From a virus: 58,297 bases of DNA. The notes below the pieces were generated by a model. That model made no database searches and was not told where the DNA came from. It saw only the letters and a list, made by a program, of their open reading frames with translations. The position numbers and the translations under genes are program-made. The stretch spans positions 1 to 58,297 of the IMG/VR virus record IMGVR_UViG_3300024255_002562. The stretch is one strand, 5' to 3'. Positions 25,775 through 33,481 of this stretch are shown piece by piece; position 1 is the stretch's first letter, and each line of letters begins with the position of its first letter.

Positions 25775-26086
25775 CTCGCTGTACATCAAGGTAAAATCTG
25801 GAAACTTTTCAATCAAAAACACAACTTTGTCTTTGTAAAAGGAAACGCCGATCAGCTTTCGCGTGATATTAGGTTTCATTATTACCTTACGTCCTACTTT
25901 AACTTCATGAGTATAATTAACAAGAGGCAGACCTGCTTTATCATCAAAAATTAACGATAAGTCAGATTCGCCTGCCCTTATAATCATGATAGAGGGATTC
26001 GTTATTTTTATATTGATATTGTCGTATGTATATCCATTGTTTGTAAAAATCTGTCTTATCAGATCAAACTGTTTACTCAAGTCCAT
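25763..26086 (-). CDS. hypothetical protein
   Basis: 107 residues, beta-rich (NIKITNPSIMIIRAG; SLIFDDKAGLPLVNYTHEVK). No family recognised. It overlaps the upstream fusion gene by 14 nt and its end contains the RNR promoter. Confidence 0.5.
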   Translation of the reverse strand: MDLSKQFDLIRQIFTNNGYTYDNINIKITNPSIMIIRAGESDLSLIFDDKAGLPLVNYTHEVKVGRKVIMKPNITRKLIGVSFYKDKVVFLIEKFPDFTLMYSEIGV

Positions 26087-27203
26087 TAGATATCTCCAAT
26101 ATGTTTTTTAATAAAAATTCCGCACTTTGGTATCCTTGGTGAGTCGCAAGTATTTTTTCGTTTTCAATATCGCAAATCATAAAACTAGGAAGTGATAAAA
26201 TATTATACTTTTTAAGTATGTCGTTGTTAGTATCAGCATCTATTTCAGTTATCTTTACGCCACTATCTGTTAGTGTTTTTCTCTCTATATTGTTCCAACT
26301 AATGCATGGAGTACACCAATCCGCCGTAAACTTAATAATGTAGTATTTTTTATATATCTCGTTTAACGAACGGGTGTTGTTTTGAAAAAAAAAGTTATTG
26401 CCAATTTGAGTTGTTTGTAAATTTGGAATATCATGATATACAGAAACAATACGACCTATGCCATCGAAGTTGATGGACTTTAGTAGGTCCGGATATAGAT
26501 AGACATAAGCTGCGGTAATCCCTCTTGCACTAAAATCAAACTTAGTAGCGTCAACTTCAATAATCTCAATCCTACTATCCAGTCCAGCACGACGAATATT
26601 TGAGCGAGCTTCGTTCGCTTTAATTGGGTCAATTTCAATCCCAATAGCTGACTTAACGCCGTAACGCTTAACGGCTTCAATAAGGACATTTCCATCCCCA
26701 CATCCAATATCTGCAAATATATCGTTTTGACCTAACTTTAATTGAGCTAAGGCTTTGTCTCTTTCTTCTACTGGGGAAGAAGCTTGCGGATTAGGGCTTT
26801 GATTTTCGAGAATTTTTTTTTGATATTGAACGTAACACATTCCACAACTGGGGTTTGAGCAAATTGGTTTTTTACCCCATCCAGTTCCGGCGATTGGAAC
26901 TAAAACAGTTTTTACTGGAGCAGAACCAGTTCCTGCGGAGCAGTTACAATTATCGCCACACTGACAACGAGTTAAGTTTCCATCCCCACCATTATCAACG
27001 TACTTTGATCCATTACACTTACATTCAGAAACAACCTCTTTTTCTTTTTCCTGCTTTATATCAGAATTAACGATATGAGCAACATAACCTTCAGCCGCTA
27101 AAATGTCAGTTGACCTAACATTTTTCTCAGCTTCGACTTTCGGTAACTGTATAAATAACAGTAGAAATATAGCGACAAACATTAAAGAATAATAATCTTT
27201 CAT
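26073..27203 (-). CDS. membrane-anchored methyltransferase-thioredoxin fusion
   Basis: 376 residues with four parts. Residues 3-25 are a hydrophobic signal/anchor (SLMFVAIFLLLFIQLP). Residues about 60-135 are cysteine-rich (SECKCNGSKY, RCQCGDNCNCSAG, CSNPSCGMCYV). Residues about 150-250 are a class I SAM methyltransferase: FADIGCGDGNVLIEAVKRYG and AIGIEIDPIKANEARS. The C-terminal 100 residues are thioredoxin-like with active site KFTADWCTPCISW and the cis-proline loop LSLPSFMI. The stop overlaps the next gene by 14 nt. Substrate unknown; the anchor suggests the membrane or periplasm. Confidence 0.85.
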   Translation of the reverse strand: MKDYYSLMFVAIFLLLFIQLPKVEAEKNVRSTDILAAEGYVAHIVNSDIKQEKEKEVVSECKCNGSKYVDNGGDGNLTRCQCGDNCNCSAGTGSAPVKTVLVPIAGTGWGKKPICSNPSCGMCYVQYQKKILENQSPNPQASSPVEERDKALAQLKLGQNDIFADIGCGDGNVLIEAVKRYGVKSAIGIEIDPIKANEARSNIRRAGLDSRIEIIEVDATKFDFSARGITAAYVYLYPDLLKSINFDGIGRIVSVYHDIPNLQTTQIGNNFFFQNNTRSLNEIYKKYYIIKFTADWCTPCISWNNIERKTLTDSGVKITEIDADTNNDILKKYNILSLPSFMICDIENEKILATHQGYQSAEFLLKNILEISNGLE

Positions 27204-28108
27204 TAGTAAATCCTAGCGTTTATTTTCTGCGGTTTAAATCCTTCGTATCCACTAATAGCCCAGCAGTCTCCACTGCGTAATACACGTCTTTCTATTTCAC
27301 TAGCATCAACCCAAAAAGAACCTATAGGTTGGTTATGTCTTACCGGACCTGAATTCCAAGCTCCCCAAGAATTTTGCACTAAAACTCCGGGTCTTTTAAA
27401 TGAATCGTCTACTCCTAATATACACATCTGATGCGCCCAACTACCTTCAGGTTTAGCAAATCCGTCTTTATCTCTTCTTGATGAAAAACCTTGATTACTA
27501 GCTATTGTAACGGCGTATCCATTTGAAACAAGGTCTCTTACCTCGTTGTATGATTTTACTTGTGAGGCGGTTATTATGGGGTGCTGTTTTGCAATATCTA
27601 CAAATGACTGAGGAAGCATAAACCCTCTTCGCCCCCAACTTCTAGCTTTCGCACCAGAATAAGTAGTTAAATCAATGTCGCCGTATTTACCTCTAGGCAA
27701 AGCTCCATAGTCAGTAAGATACTTAGCCATCCAAGCACCAATAGAACCATCAGAGTTGCCAAGCCTTCCTTGACCTATAATATTTCTACTACCCCAATAT
27801 AAATCTTCAGTAGAAGTCTCAGCGACCCATAACTCAAAGTCTTTATTAACATAGATATCAACAGCTTTTGAAGCATCTACAGCGTAAGCACCACCTTGAC
27901 TTACACAATCTCCAACTGTTTGATGTCTATTAGGAAATAAACCACTATTAACCTTTCGGATAATGTCGTACAATAATGTAACTTTTCCTTTACCTGTATC
28001 TTTAATAGGAGTCCATACATCAGAAAAAACAGGAAACGGAAGTTGATTCATTACATCTTCCACGCCCTGTTTGTCATCAACCCACCCTTGTAGTTGTGAG
28101 TAATTCAT
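27203..28108 (-). CDS. papain-like (C1-type) cysteine peptidase
   Basis: 301 residues. The catalytic cysteine is in HQTVGDCVSQGGAYAVDASK near residue 66, the histidine in EGSWAHQMCILGVDD near 228 and the asparagine in VLVQNSWGAWNSG, together the C1A triad order. No signal peptide. Its neighbours are an anchored fusion protein and small membrane/lipoprotein genes, so it may mature a virion or act on the cell envelope; that is inference. It starts with ATG 28108, 3 nt after the lipoprotein gene's stop. Confidence 0.85.
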   Translation of the reverse strand: MNYSQLQGWVDDKQGVEDVMNQLPFPVFSDVWTPIKDTGKGKVTLLYDIIRKVNSGLFPNRHQTVGDCVSQGGAYAVDASKAVDIYVNKDFELWVAETSTEDLYWGSRNIIGQGRLGNSDGSIGAWMAKYLTDYGALPRGKYGDIDLTTYSGAKARSWGRRGFMLPQSFVDIAKQHPIITASQVKSYNEVRDLVSNGYAVTIASNQGFSSRRDKDGFAKPEGSWAHQMCILGVDDSFKRPGVLVQNSWGAWNSGPVRHNQPIGSFWVDASEIERRVLRSGDCWAISGYEGFKPQKINARIY

Positions 28109-28111
28109 ATT

Positions 28112-28537
28112 TTATTCCTTTACTTTAATAGCATTAGATAATCCATTAAAGATATTTGAAAGCCACAGTCTGTCTTCTTCTGAATCTAGCTGCCTCGGAT
28201 TATCAAACCCTTGCTCTATTAGATATTTTTCAACAGCACTTGAAAATTCAGGATATCTATCAACATCCCAACCAAAATCGGAACGAACACGACCAACTAT
28301 AGAGCTAAACTCTGAGGTACTGTGAACATTTCTTGCCTTCATTACGAATAATTCAGCACCAACAATTTGCTTATATATGCTATCCTGATCAGCTTCATCC
28401 ATCTTATTAAACTCAGTCCTCACTTCACGCAAAGAATCTGTTAGAACAAAATTGTCTTCTACAACAATTGTTGGTTTATCAACGGGTCTATCACAGCCGA
28501 CAAATAAAATTAAAGTAACAATCATTATTTTATTCAC
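28112..28537 (-). CDS. putative lipoprotein
   Basis: 141 residues with N-terminus MNKIMIVTLILFVGCDRPVD: a short basic start, hydrophobic core and a lipobox-like FVGC, predicting signal peptidase II processing and lipidation of the cysteine. The mature part is acidic and helical. Together with the following small membrane genes it resembles a spanin/lysis-type group, but no coiled-coil spanin partner is evident. Confidence 0.6.
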   Translation of the reverse strand: MNKIMIVTLILFVGCDRPVDKPTIVVEDNFVLTDSLREVRTEFNKMDEADQDSIYKQIVGAELFVMKARNVHSTSEFSSIVGRVRSDFGWDVDRYPEFSSAVEKYLIEQGFDNPRQLDSEEDRLWLSNIFNGLSNAIKVKE

Positions 28538-28889
28538 TTGTAGTCTCCGTATATTCTAAATCCTTACTAAATAAAATCGCATTCAATTCTTTTATGGTAT
28601 CTAGACCTTTATTTGAGTTGAGCGAGTTCATTCTCTTTTTAAGATATATAAGTGCTTCAAAGTCTTTTTGTTCTAGAGTTGATGGAGTTAGTTTTTCTTT
28701 TTTTCTTGTAACTGGAATTTTAATTACTTTTAAAAGTTCATACAAGAGAGTACCAATACCAGCAATACCGGATACTGACACCTTAGTCCAAAACAACCAA
28801 TTGGCTGCAAAGTCTGGAGTAAAATACCAATACCCGTATAAACCGGCTGACACCAACAATAAGAAAAATCCTATTATTTTATTAAGCAT
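28530..28889 (-). CDS. small two-segment membrane protein
   Basis: 119 residues. Two hydrophobic segments (IIGFFLLLVSAGLYGYWYF and VSVSGIAGIGTLLYELLKVI) precede a charged, helical cytoplasmic tail. Gene order in this cluster (membrane, membrane, membrane, lipoprotein) suggests envelope or lysis function. It overlaps its neighbours by 8 nt on both sides. Confidence 0.6.
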   Translation of the reverse strand: MLNKIIGFFLLLVSAGLYGYWYFTPDFAANWLFWTKVSVSGIAGIGTLLYELLKVIKIPVTRKKEKLTPSTLEQKDFEALIYLKKRMNSLNSNKGLDTIKELNAILFSKDLEYTETTSE

Positions 28890-29097
28890 CTGTGTTATCC
28901 TTCGCCCACTTAATAATTGCGTTTATTGAAGGGACAGCGACAGCAACAATTAATGGACCATACACGCCCATATCTAAATTACTTATATGTGATGTAAAAT
29001 ATGTAAGACCTGCAACAATAGCTACCAACCCTGTGTTTTTAGCAATGTCAACATAATCATTTTTATTCAATTCTTTTGCTTTTGATTTATCCATCAT
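28882..29097 (-). CDS. holin-like small membrane protein (candidate)
   Basis: 71 residues with two predicted membrane segments, NTGLVAIVAGLTYFTSHIS and YGPLIVAVAVPSINAIIKW, and a charged N-terminus. Size and topology fit a holin, but so do other small phage membrane proteins. ATGATG offers two starts (29097 or 29094). It overlaps the preceding coiled-coil membrane protein by 11 nt. Confidence 0.5.
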   Translation of the reverse strand: MMDKSKAKELNKNDYVDIAKNTGLVAIVAGLTYFTSHISNLDMGVYGPLIVAVAVPSINAIIKWAKDNTDA

Positions 29098-29623
29098 TTT
29101 CTCCAGTGTTTAATTTATCTATTTTTAAGTGATACTCTAAAATTCTTTGAATTTCTCCTACCATGACTCTAGATTCATTAATAATTCCTTCATTTCTTAA
29201 AAATCTTTTTTCAATAAATTCGTTTTCATATCTAAAATCATCTTTTGTCATTATATTATTTCCGCTCTCTACGAACTTCAAGTGATCCGCAATAGACCTA
29301 TCTCCTTGATCAGATAACACTCTCATGTATTCCGATCTTTCTTTAGCTATGACTGCGTTATTATTCATTATAACGCCAATCAAAGAAGCCCCCATACCAA
29401 CAAGAATTACTACAAAACCACATACACTCAATAAGAGACTGTAGTTAGGTTTATTTCTTTCTTGACTATTAGAGACAATAGTATCTATTTTATTTATAAG
29501 TTTATCCAACGATCCGTCAATGGAAGAAAAACGCTGATCCGTGCTTTTTACGAATGACAAAAATTCATCTTTATGAACGGCATTCTCAATACCTATTGTT
29601 TTTTTAGCAACAGCAGTCGTCAT
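29087..29623 (-). CDS. membrane protein with coiled-coil flanks
   Basis: 178 residues. One membrane segment (LLLSVCGFVVILVGMGASLIGVI) around residues 62-87 separates a helical N-terminal domain (DQRFSSIDGSLDKLINKIDT) from a long helical C-terminal domain. A layout like this is seen in phage structural or lysis-control proteins; no family recognised. It follows the terminator after the virion-type gene, suggesting its own transcription start or read-through. Confidence 0.55.
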   Translation of the reverse strand: MTTAVAKKTIGIENAVHKDEFLSFVKSTDQRFSSIDGSLDKLINKIDTIVSNSQERNKPNYSLLLSVCGFVVILVGMGASLIGVIMNNNAVIAKERSEYMRVLSDQGDRSIADHLKFVESGNNIMTKDDFRYENEFIEKRFLRNEGIINESRVMVGEIQRILEYHLKIDKLNTGENDG

Positions 29624-29642
29624 ATCGATACCCCTTTATGTG

Positions 29643-29673
29643 AAAAAGCACCCCTCATTAATAAACAAGGGGT
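29643..29673 (-). terminator. rho-independent terminator after gene 29688-30314
   Basis: Minus-strand ACCCCT (29673-29668) pairs with AGGGGT (29655-29650), followed by GC and five T (29647-29643). It closes the transcript that begins at the 30382 promoter. Confidence 0.8.
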
Positions 29674-29687
29674 TTAACTCGCCAGAA

Positions 29688-30314
29688 TTATCCAGTGATT
29701 GCTTTATATTCATCTTGAAGAGGGTCAATAGCACCGTACATGTAAATCAATTCACCCGGAACTGTTCTATATGTAACGAAGATAGCTTGATCGTCAGCAG
29801 CAGTAGTGTTGTCAGTTGGAAGGTAGTAAGTTCCAGTAGCTGAAACTGGTGCTGTACTCCAGTTTGTTCTTTGACCGGAAATACCAAGAGGATTCCAATA
29901 TCCAGCAACCATAGCAGATACTGTTTTAGCACCTTTTTGTTGTAGTGTAATCGCTCTACGCTTAATGCTTCCTTCATTACCATTATTAAAGATAGAAAGA
30001 TTAGTGATGTTATTAATTTTATTAGCAATACCACGAATCATAAACTGTGATTGCTTGTAATTAAATGTTCCAGCACCATTAATGATCTGAGCGTTATAAG
30101 CGTGTCCATCACCAGTAGCAGAAACTACAAAACCAGCATCAGCATTAATTTCTATAGAGTTTTGTGTAATTGGAAAAGTCTGAGTCAAGGGACTACCATT
30201 AGTAACAGTTGTCGCACTTGTGATACCAACAACAACTCCACCATTTACTTTTTCTGTAGGTGAGCTATCATTGCCAGTTGTACCGTAAATCTTTGTGTTT
30301 GGAAGTAAAGCCAT
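29688..30314 (-). CDS. probable virion or decoration protein
   Basis: 208 residues, glycine/threonine/asparagine-rich and beta-strand heavy (VVVGITSATTVTNGSPLTQT; NAQIINGAGTFNYKQSQFMI; TGTYYLPTDNTTAADDQAIF). Composition is less lysine-rich than its neighbours, as in abundant structural proteins. It has its own strong-looking promoter (TATAAT at 30387-30382) and a tight terminator, the hallmarks of a highly expressed monocistronic gene. No homology asserted. Confidence 0.6.
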   Translation of the reverse strand: MALLPNTKIYGTTGNDSSPTEKVNGGVVVGITSATTVTNGSPLTQTFPITQNSIEINADAGFVVSATGDGHAYNAQIINGAGTFNYKQSQFMIRGIANKINNITNLSIFNNGNEGSIKRRAITLQQKGAKTVSAMVAGYWNPLGISGQRTNWSTAPVSATGTYYLPTDNTTAADDQAIFVTYRTVPGELIYMYGAIDPLQDEYKAITG

Positions 30315-30381
30315 TTTATAATCTCCGAATAACTTTATTACTTTTCCATTATTATCCCGTATATTTTAGTCCATTCCTACT

Positions 30382-30396
30382 ATTATATACACCATT
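30382..30396 (-). promoter_or_regulatory. promoter for gene 29688-30314, GGTGTATATAATA type
   Basis: Minus strand TGGTGTATATAATAGTAGG with TATAAT at 30387-30382, about 68 nt before the ATG. It shares TGGTGTATATAATA with the tmRNA promoter at 54325. Confidence 0.6.
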
Positions 30397-30949
30397 AAAT
30401 AGGTTCTGATGTAATCACACTACCGTTTTTCATTTCTTTTAACTCATTTACCTTCTTTTCGTAGTCTTCGTCACTCATACTCTTCTGCACAACGCTTTTT
30501 CTAGTTCCGTCATTTCCTAAAAACATACTCCACTTTCCATCTTTCATTTTTAAATGATCTGGATGTTTGCATATTTTTTTATCTATCTCTATTCTTACTT
30601 TCTTAAATTCAAACATTTTAGCAATACCTACGAAAAATCTATATCTGGACATTGATTTAAATTGTTCAATTCCATCTATTTCATTTTCTAATACATTAAC
30701 GTCCGAATCCATTAATCTAAAATTAGTATGACCTACCCAACAATCATACATTTTACTTGGAGATAAAGGTTCATTATATTCATAAGTGCCTAGAGGAGTA
30801 TTTACTTTCAAAGGAAGCATTTCAAACATGCCACCTACAAATAAACCGTCTTCATCTTCAATTTCAACTTCATCCTCATAAGATTCTTCATTAGCCACAT
30901 CTTCCGGATCAATATCTATCCATTTTTCCCAAGTTATAGATCGTTTCAT
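30395..30949 (-). CDS. hypothetical acidic protein
   Basis: 184 residues with a very acidic stretch near the N-terminus (EESYEDEVEIEDEDG). No recognised fold. It overlaps the GT4 gene upstream by 4 nt (ATGA-type) and thus belongs to that transcript; the promoter for the virion-type gene lies at its end. Confidence 0.5.
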   Translation of the reverse strand: MKRSITWEKWIDIDPEDVANEESYEDEVEIEDEDGLFVGGMFEMLPLKVNTPLGTYEYNEPLSPSKMYDCWVGHTNFRLMDSDVNVLENEIDGIEQFKSMSRYRFFVGIAKMFEFKKVRIEIDKKICKHPDHLKMKDGKWSMFLGNDGTRKSVVQKSMSDEDYEKKVNELKEMKNGSVITSEPI

Positions 30950-32007
30950 AAAAATGCCTTTACTATTTTTTCAGCAGAATTATTCCATGTATAATTTTTA
31001 ACGCTTTCTATTCCGCTGCTATTAATTCCTAAGTTGTTTGATTGATTTAGTTTATGAATTTTTCGCATATGTTCGATCATTTGATCTTCTTCATTTTTAC
31101 CTATTTTCAGCCATCTATGTTGACCATTAAAAAACTTACCATCATAGGCTGATTCATAACCAGACTGCATATTAATCAACATGGAATTTTCTGAATTACA
31201 AAACTCCGTGTGTCCAGTGCAATTAGTTATTATCAAATGTTTTCCAGACGCGAGTAGTTCGAGTGCTTCTAGATTCCACCCCTCCGCTCTTGATGGAAAA
31301 ATGCCGCAATGAACGTTTTTCATAATATTATACACCATATTATGAGATTCAACCCTGTTAATAAACTTAATCTTATCACCAAGAGGAGTATTAGTAAAGC
31401 TTTTTACCCATCTATTTGTCTCATTTTGGTTTAGAAAAAAATTATGAGGCATCATAACCAGTTCTACATTATCGTCTTTAGTAAACGCTTTATTGAATAC
31501 ATCCGGAAGAACGTCATGCCCTTTCCTTATTTCAAATTTACCAAAATTAGCGAATATTGTTTTTTCATTACTTGGCATCTCTGATGGCTTAAAAATTTCC
31601 GGATCATATCCTAGAGGCACGACCTTAATATCATCATGAATCCATTCTTGTTCAAGAGCATGTTTAGCCCATTTAGAACAAACGATCAAAGTATCAGGAT
31701 GACCTAATGATATTCTCTCAGTTTCAGAAAAAGTTTCTAACTCAAATATCGGAAAACCAATGTTGCGTTCATTAGTTCTAAACATAACGCTAGAGAGATC
31801 ATGCTGATGCCAAATTTTCAATGAAGTAGCGGGACTATAAAAATCGCTATTCTCAAACACCTTCTTGTCAAACATCACATCTGGAGAATGGTTTGATATC
31901 CCCATATGATATACATCAACACCTAGATTCTTAAGTTCTTTTAGAATATAGGACGAGACATAACCATAAGATGTTTGATTAATAGGAGCGTGCAAATTAA
32001 GCTTCAT
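30946..32007 (-). CDS. GT4-type glycosyltransferase
   Basis: 353 residues. N-terminal APINQTSYGYVSSYILKEL matches GT-B acceptor-domain entry; the second domain begins IFANFGKFEIRKGHDVLPDV, and the donor motif is HCGIFPSRAEGWNLEALELL with the EX7E pair. It is a retaining transferase of family 4 by pattern. Donor sugar cannot be determined. It overlaps the small lysine-rich gene upstream by 11 nt. Confidence 0.85.
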   Translation of the reverse strand: MKLNLHAPINQTSYGYVSSYILKELKNLGVDVYHMGISNHSPDVMFDKKVFENSDFYSPATSLKIWHQHDLSSVMFRTNERNIGFPIFELETFSETERISLGHPDTLIVCSKWAKHALEQEWIHDDIKVVPLGYDPEIFKPSEMPSNEKTIFANFGKFEIRKGHDVLPDVFNKAFTKDDNVELVMMPHNFFLNQNETNRWVKSFTNTPLGDKIKFINRVESHNMVYNIMKNVHCGIFPSRAEGWNLEALELLASGKHLIITNCTGHTEFCNSENSMLINMQSGYESAYDGKFFNGQHRWLKIGKNEEDQMIEHMRKIHKLNQSNNLGINSSGIESVKNYTWNNSAEKIVKAFL

Positions 32008-32131
32008 TCTTTAGCTTTTCTATTTCTTTTAATAGTTTACGTTCTTCCACCCGCCTCTTCTCGCGAAGTTTCTTTTTTTCGTCTTTGTCTTTTTTCTTTT
32101 TTCTTATCTTTTGACTCTCTTTTCTACTCAT
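31997..32131 (-). CDS. 44-residue lysine-rich small protein
   Basis: A short frame, ATG 32131 to TAA 31997, encoding an extremely charged helix (RKKKKDKDEKKKLREKRRVE). The start lies in ATGATG inside the end of ssb and the stop overlaps the GT4 start by 11 nt, filling an otherwise empty gap, which supports it as a real translated gene. Possible nucleic-acid-binding peptide. Confidence 0.5.
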   Translation of the reverse strand: MSRKESQKIRKKKKDKDEKKKLREKRRVEERKLLKEIEKLKNEA

Positions 32132-32483
32132 CATACCAGCCACCATCCACTTTCTCTTCTTTAACTTGAGCGACTGGTCTAGCTATTTTTCTAACCCAAC
32201 TAGCAATGATTTCGTATTTTACTATTTTCACATCATCCTTAACATATGAGTTTTCCACCAACCTGCCCTCTATTGAGATACGGTCGCCTTTTTGTATATC
32301 GTAATACTGAGCATCCGAAAGAGCATTACCAAATAGTTTCACATTAATAAATAGTGTTTCTTTTTTATCCTTATAACCGTTATCAATAGCTATTCTAGTT
32401 ACGCCAAACGGTTTTCCGTTGTCAATGATTTCAATCTCATTAACTACATTCCCCATTAATCTACAAACATTATTTTCAAACAT
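32124..32483 (-). CDS. ssb: single-stranded DNA-binding protein
   Basis: 119 residues, an OB fold of the bacterial SSB type: CRLMGNVVNEIEIIDNGK, FINVKLFGNALSDAQYYDIQ, KGDRISIEGRLVENS and a short acidic C-terminal tip (EKVDGGWYDE) for partner binding. It is separated from the main replication operon by 7 kb. AAAAGGAAT precedes ATG 32483. Confidence 0.87.
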   Translation of the reverse strand: MFENNVCRLMGNVVNEIEIIDNGKPFGVTRIAIDNGYKDKKETLFINVKLFGNALSDAQYYDIQKGDRISIEGRLVENSYVKDDVKIVKYEIIASWVRKIARPVAQVKEEKVDGGWYDE

Positions 32484-32493
32484 ATTATTCCTT

Positions 32494-32664
32494 TTAGCAA
32501 CTGCTTTGAATATTAGGAAAGGTAACGAATGATGTCAAGGTATCTTTCTTTAGAACTAATGCTAAATGTTCTTTTATTATTTTAACCTGTTGTTCATCTA
32601 TCGATTTAACTTCATTAAGCTCAAAGAACCCTTGAAGCCAATATACAAAATTTTCTTCAGTCAT
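32494..32664 (-). CDS. hypothetical small protein
   Basis: 56 residues from ATG 32664, preferred because AGGAG lies 9 nt upstream; earlier starts at 32703/32706 overlap the preceding gene. Helical, acidic N-terminus (EENFVYWLQGFFELNEVKSI). No family recognised. Confidence 0.5.
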   Translation of the reverse strand: MTEENFVYWLQGFFELNEVKSIDEQQVKIIKEHLALVLKKDTLTSFVTFPNIQSSC

Positions 32665-32702
32665 CTTTTTCTTCTCCTCATAAGTTGATGTTCTGTTTAA
32701 CA

Positions 32703-33005
32703 TCAAGAGAGAATCTTTAACATTTGCCCTCTGATTATTTGAGCATGTCCTCTGTTTGAGTCCGACAGCATAGCTTTAGTAAGTTCCTCGCTAACCCCAA
32801 GCTTACTAGCAGCAAACAAAGTGCCGCTCTCGCTTACACTGCTGTCGCAAAGTTTTAGGGTTCGAGCCAGTGCTGTAATTGGATTGTAGTAGCTTCCTCT
32901 TTTTTTTCCATACTTGGCAATACCAATTAATTGATTATTGAGATACATCCATTTGTATGAGTTCTTGACTGCATTAAGTTGTTGCACGAATTGAGTTTGT
33001 GTCAT
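32703..33005 (-). CDS. hypothetical protein, first gene of the leftward transcript
   Basis: 100 residues, helical with a serine-rich middle (LKLCDSSVSESGTLFAASKL). The ribosome site GGAGAT precedes ATG 33005 and a TATAAT lies 43 nt upstream, so this is the first gene of the minus-strand transcript from the 33.0 kb divergent region. Possibly an early regulatory or host-takeover peptide; not recognised. Confidence 0.55.
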   Translation of the reverse strand: MTQTQFVQQLNAVKNSYKWMYLNNQLIGIAKYGKKRGSYYNPITALARTLKLCDSSVSESGTLFAASKLGVSEELTKAMLSDSNRGHAQIIRGQMLKILS

Positions 33006-33047
33006 TTCTGATCTCCGCTAAAGTTAAAAAAGTTTAGTTCCGCTTTA

Positions 33048-33053
33048 ATTATA
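33048..33053 (-). promoter_or_regulatory. leftward promoter -10 element
   Basis: Minus strand GGATATAATTAAAG contains TATAAT at 33053-33048, 43 nt from the first leftward gene. It differs from the GGTGTA class and may be read by host sigma factor. No clear -35. Confidence 0.45.
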
Positions 33054-33109
33054 TCCGGCTTTTTTCTCGGTTGATCCAAAAAAATGCTCGGTTTCTGATT
33101 TTTTTTGAA

Positions 33110-33115
33110 TATAAT
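33110..33115 (+). promoter_or_regulatory. rightward promoter -10 element
   Basis: TTTTTTTGAATATAATACC on the plus strand includes TATAAT at 33110-33115 with a near-extended -10 TG. It would start a leader of about 360 nt before the rightward glycan cluster. Confidence 0.4.
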
Positions 33116-33119
33116 ACCT

Positions 33120-33478
33120 AAGTCGGTTGCTGTTCATCCGGCTTACATAGTCAATTATTCGACACTAAAAAACAGCTACTAATTAACCGTAGGCGAAATA
33201 TATCAGGTAAAGAACCTCCAACGGCAACTAATTCCTTCGGGTTTCATGTAGGTGAATAATGATGGTTGTCACGTTAGTTAGTAAAAAAATTTTTCAGAGC
33301 AAAAACGCCTCTGAACCTTTTAAAATTTAAACTTTGTAAAACATAAACAAGTAAAAGAAAAGATGTGTTATTAAGAAGCTATAGTTCCCTTTATGGGAAC
33401 TTGATTGGTTTCTAACCACAGACCCCAAGGGGTCGTGGTGAATTAACGAGTTGCCTTTATTACCAAACTGGAGAAAAA
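33120..33478 (+). ncRNA. structured untranslated leader or small RNA in divergent region
   Basis: No gene lies between 33006 and 33481. The plus strand can form: AGTTCCC/GGGAACT (33383-33401), CCAC-GACCCC/GGGGTC-GTGG (33416-33438) and TCAGAG/CTCTGA (33294-33314). Between 33120 and 33290 several shorter pairings are possible (GTTGC/GCAAC, AACTAA/TTAGTT, CC-TTCG-GG). The perfect helices imply a structured RNA; whether it is a separate RNA or a 5' leader cannot be told. GGAG precedes ATG 33482. Confidence 0.35.
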
Positions 33479-33481
33479 AAC

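Noticed and set aside
28882-29097. Firm call of holin
   Set aside because: Only topology and size support it; no endolysin neighbour is recognised, so it is listed as a candidate.
31975-32169. Plus-strand ORF opposite the 44-residue lysine-rich gene
   Set aside because: Antisense to GT4/ssb; leucine/serine composition is the complement of a lysine-rich frame.
33120-33340. tmRNA-like sequence (ATTCGAC, TAGGCGAA) in the divergent region
   Set aside because: No acceptor pairing, tag reading frame or T-arm; the true tmRNA is at 54035-54318.
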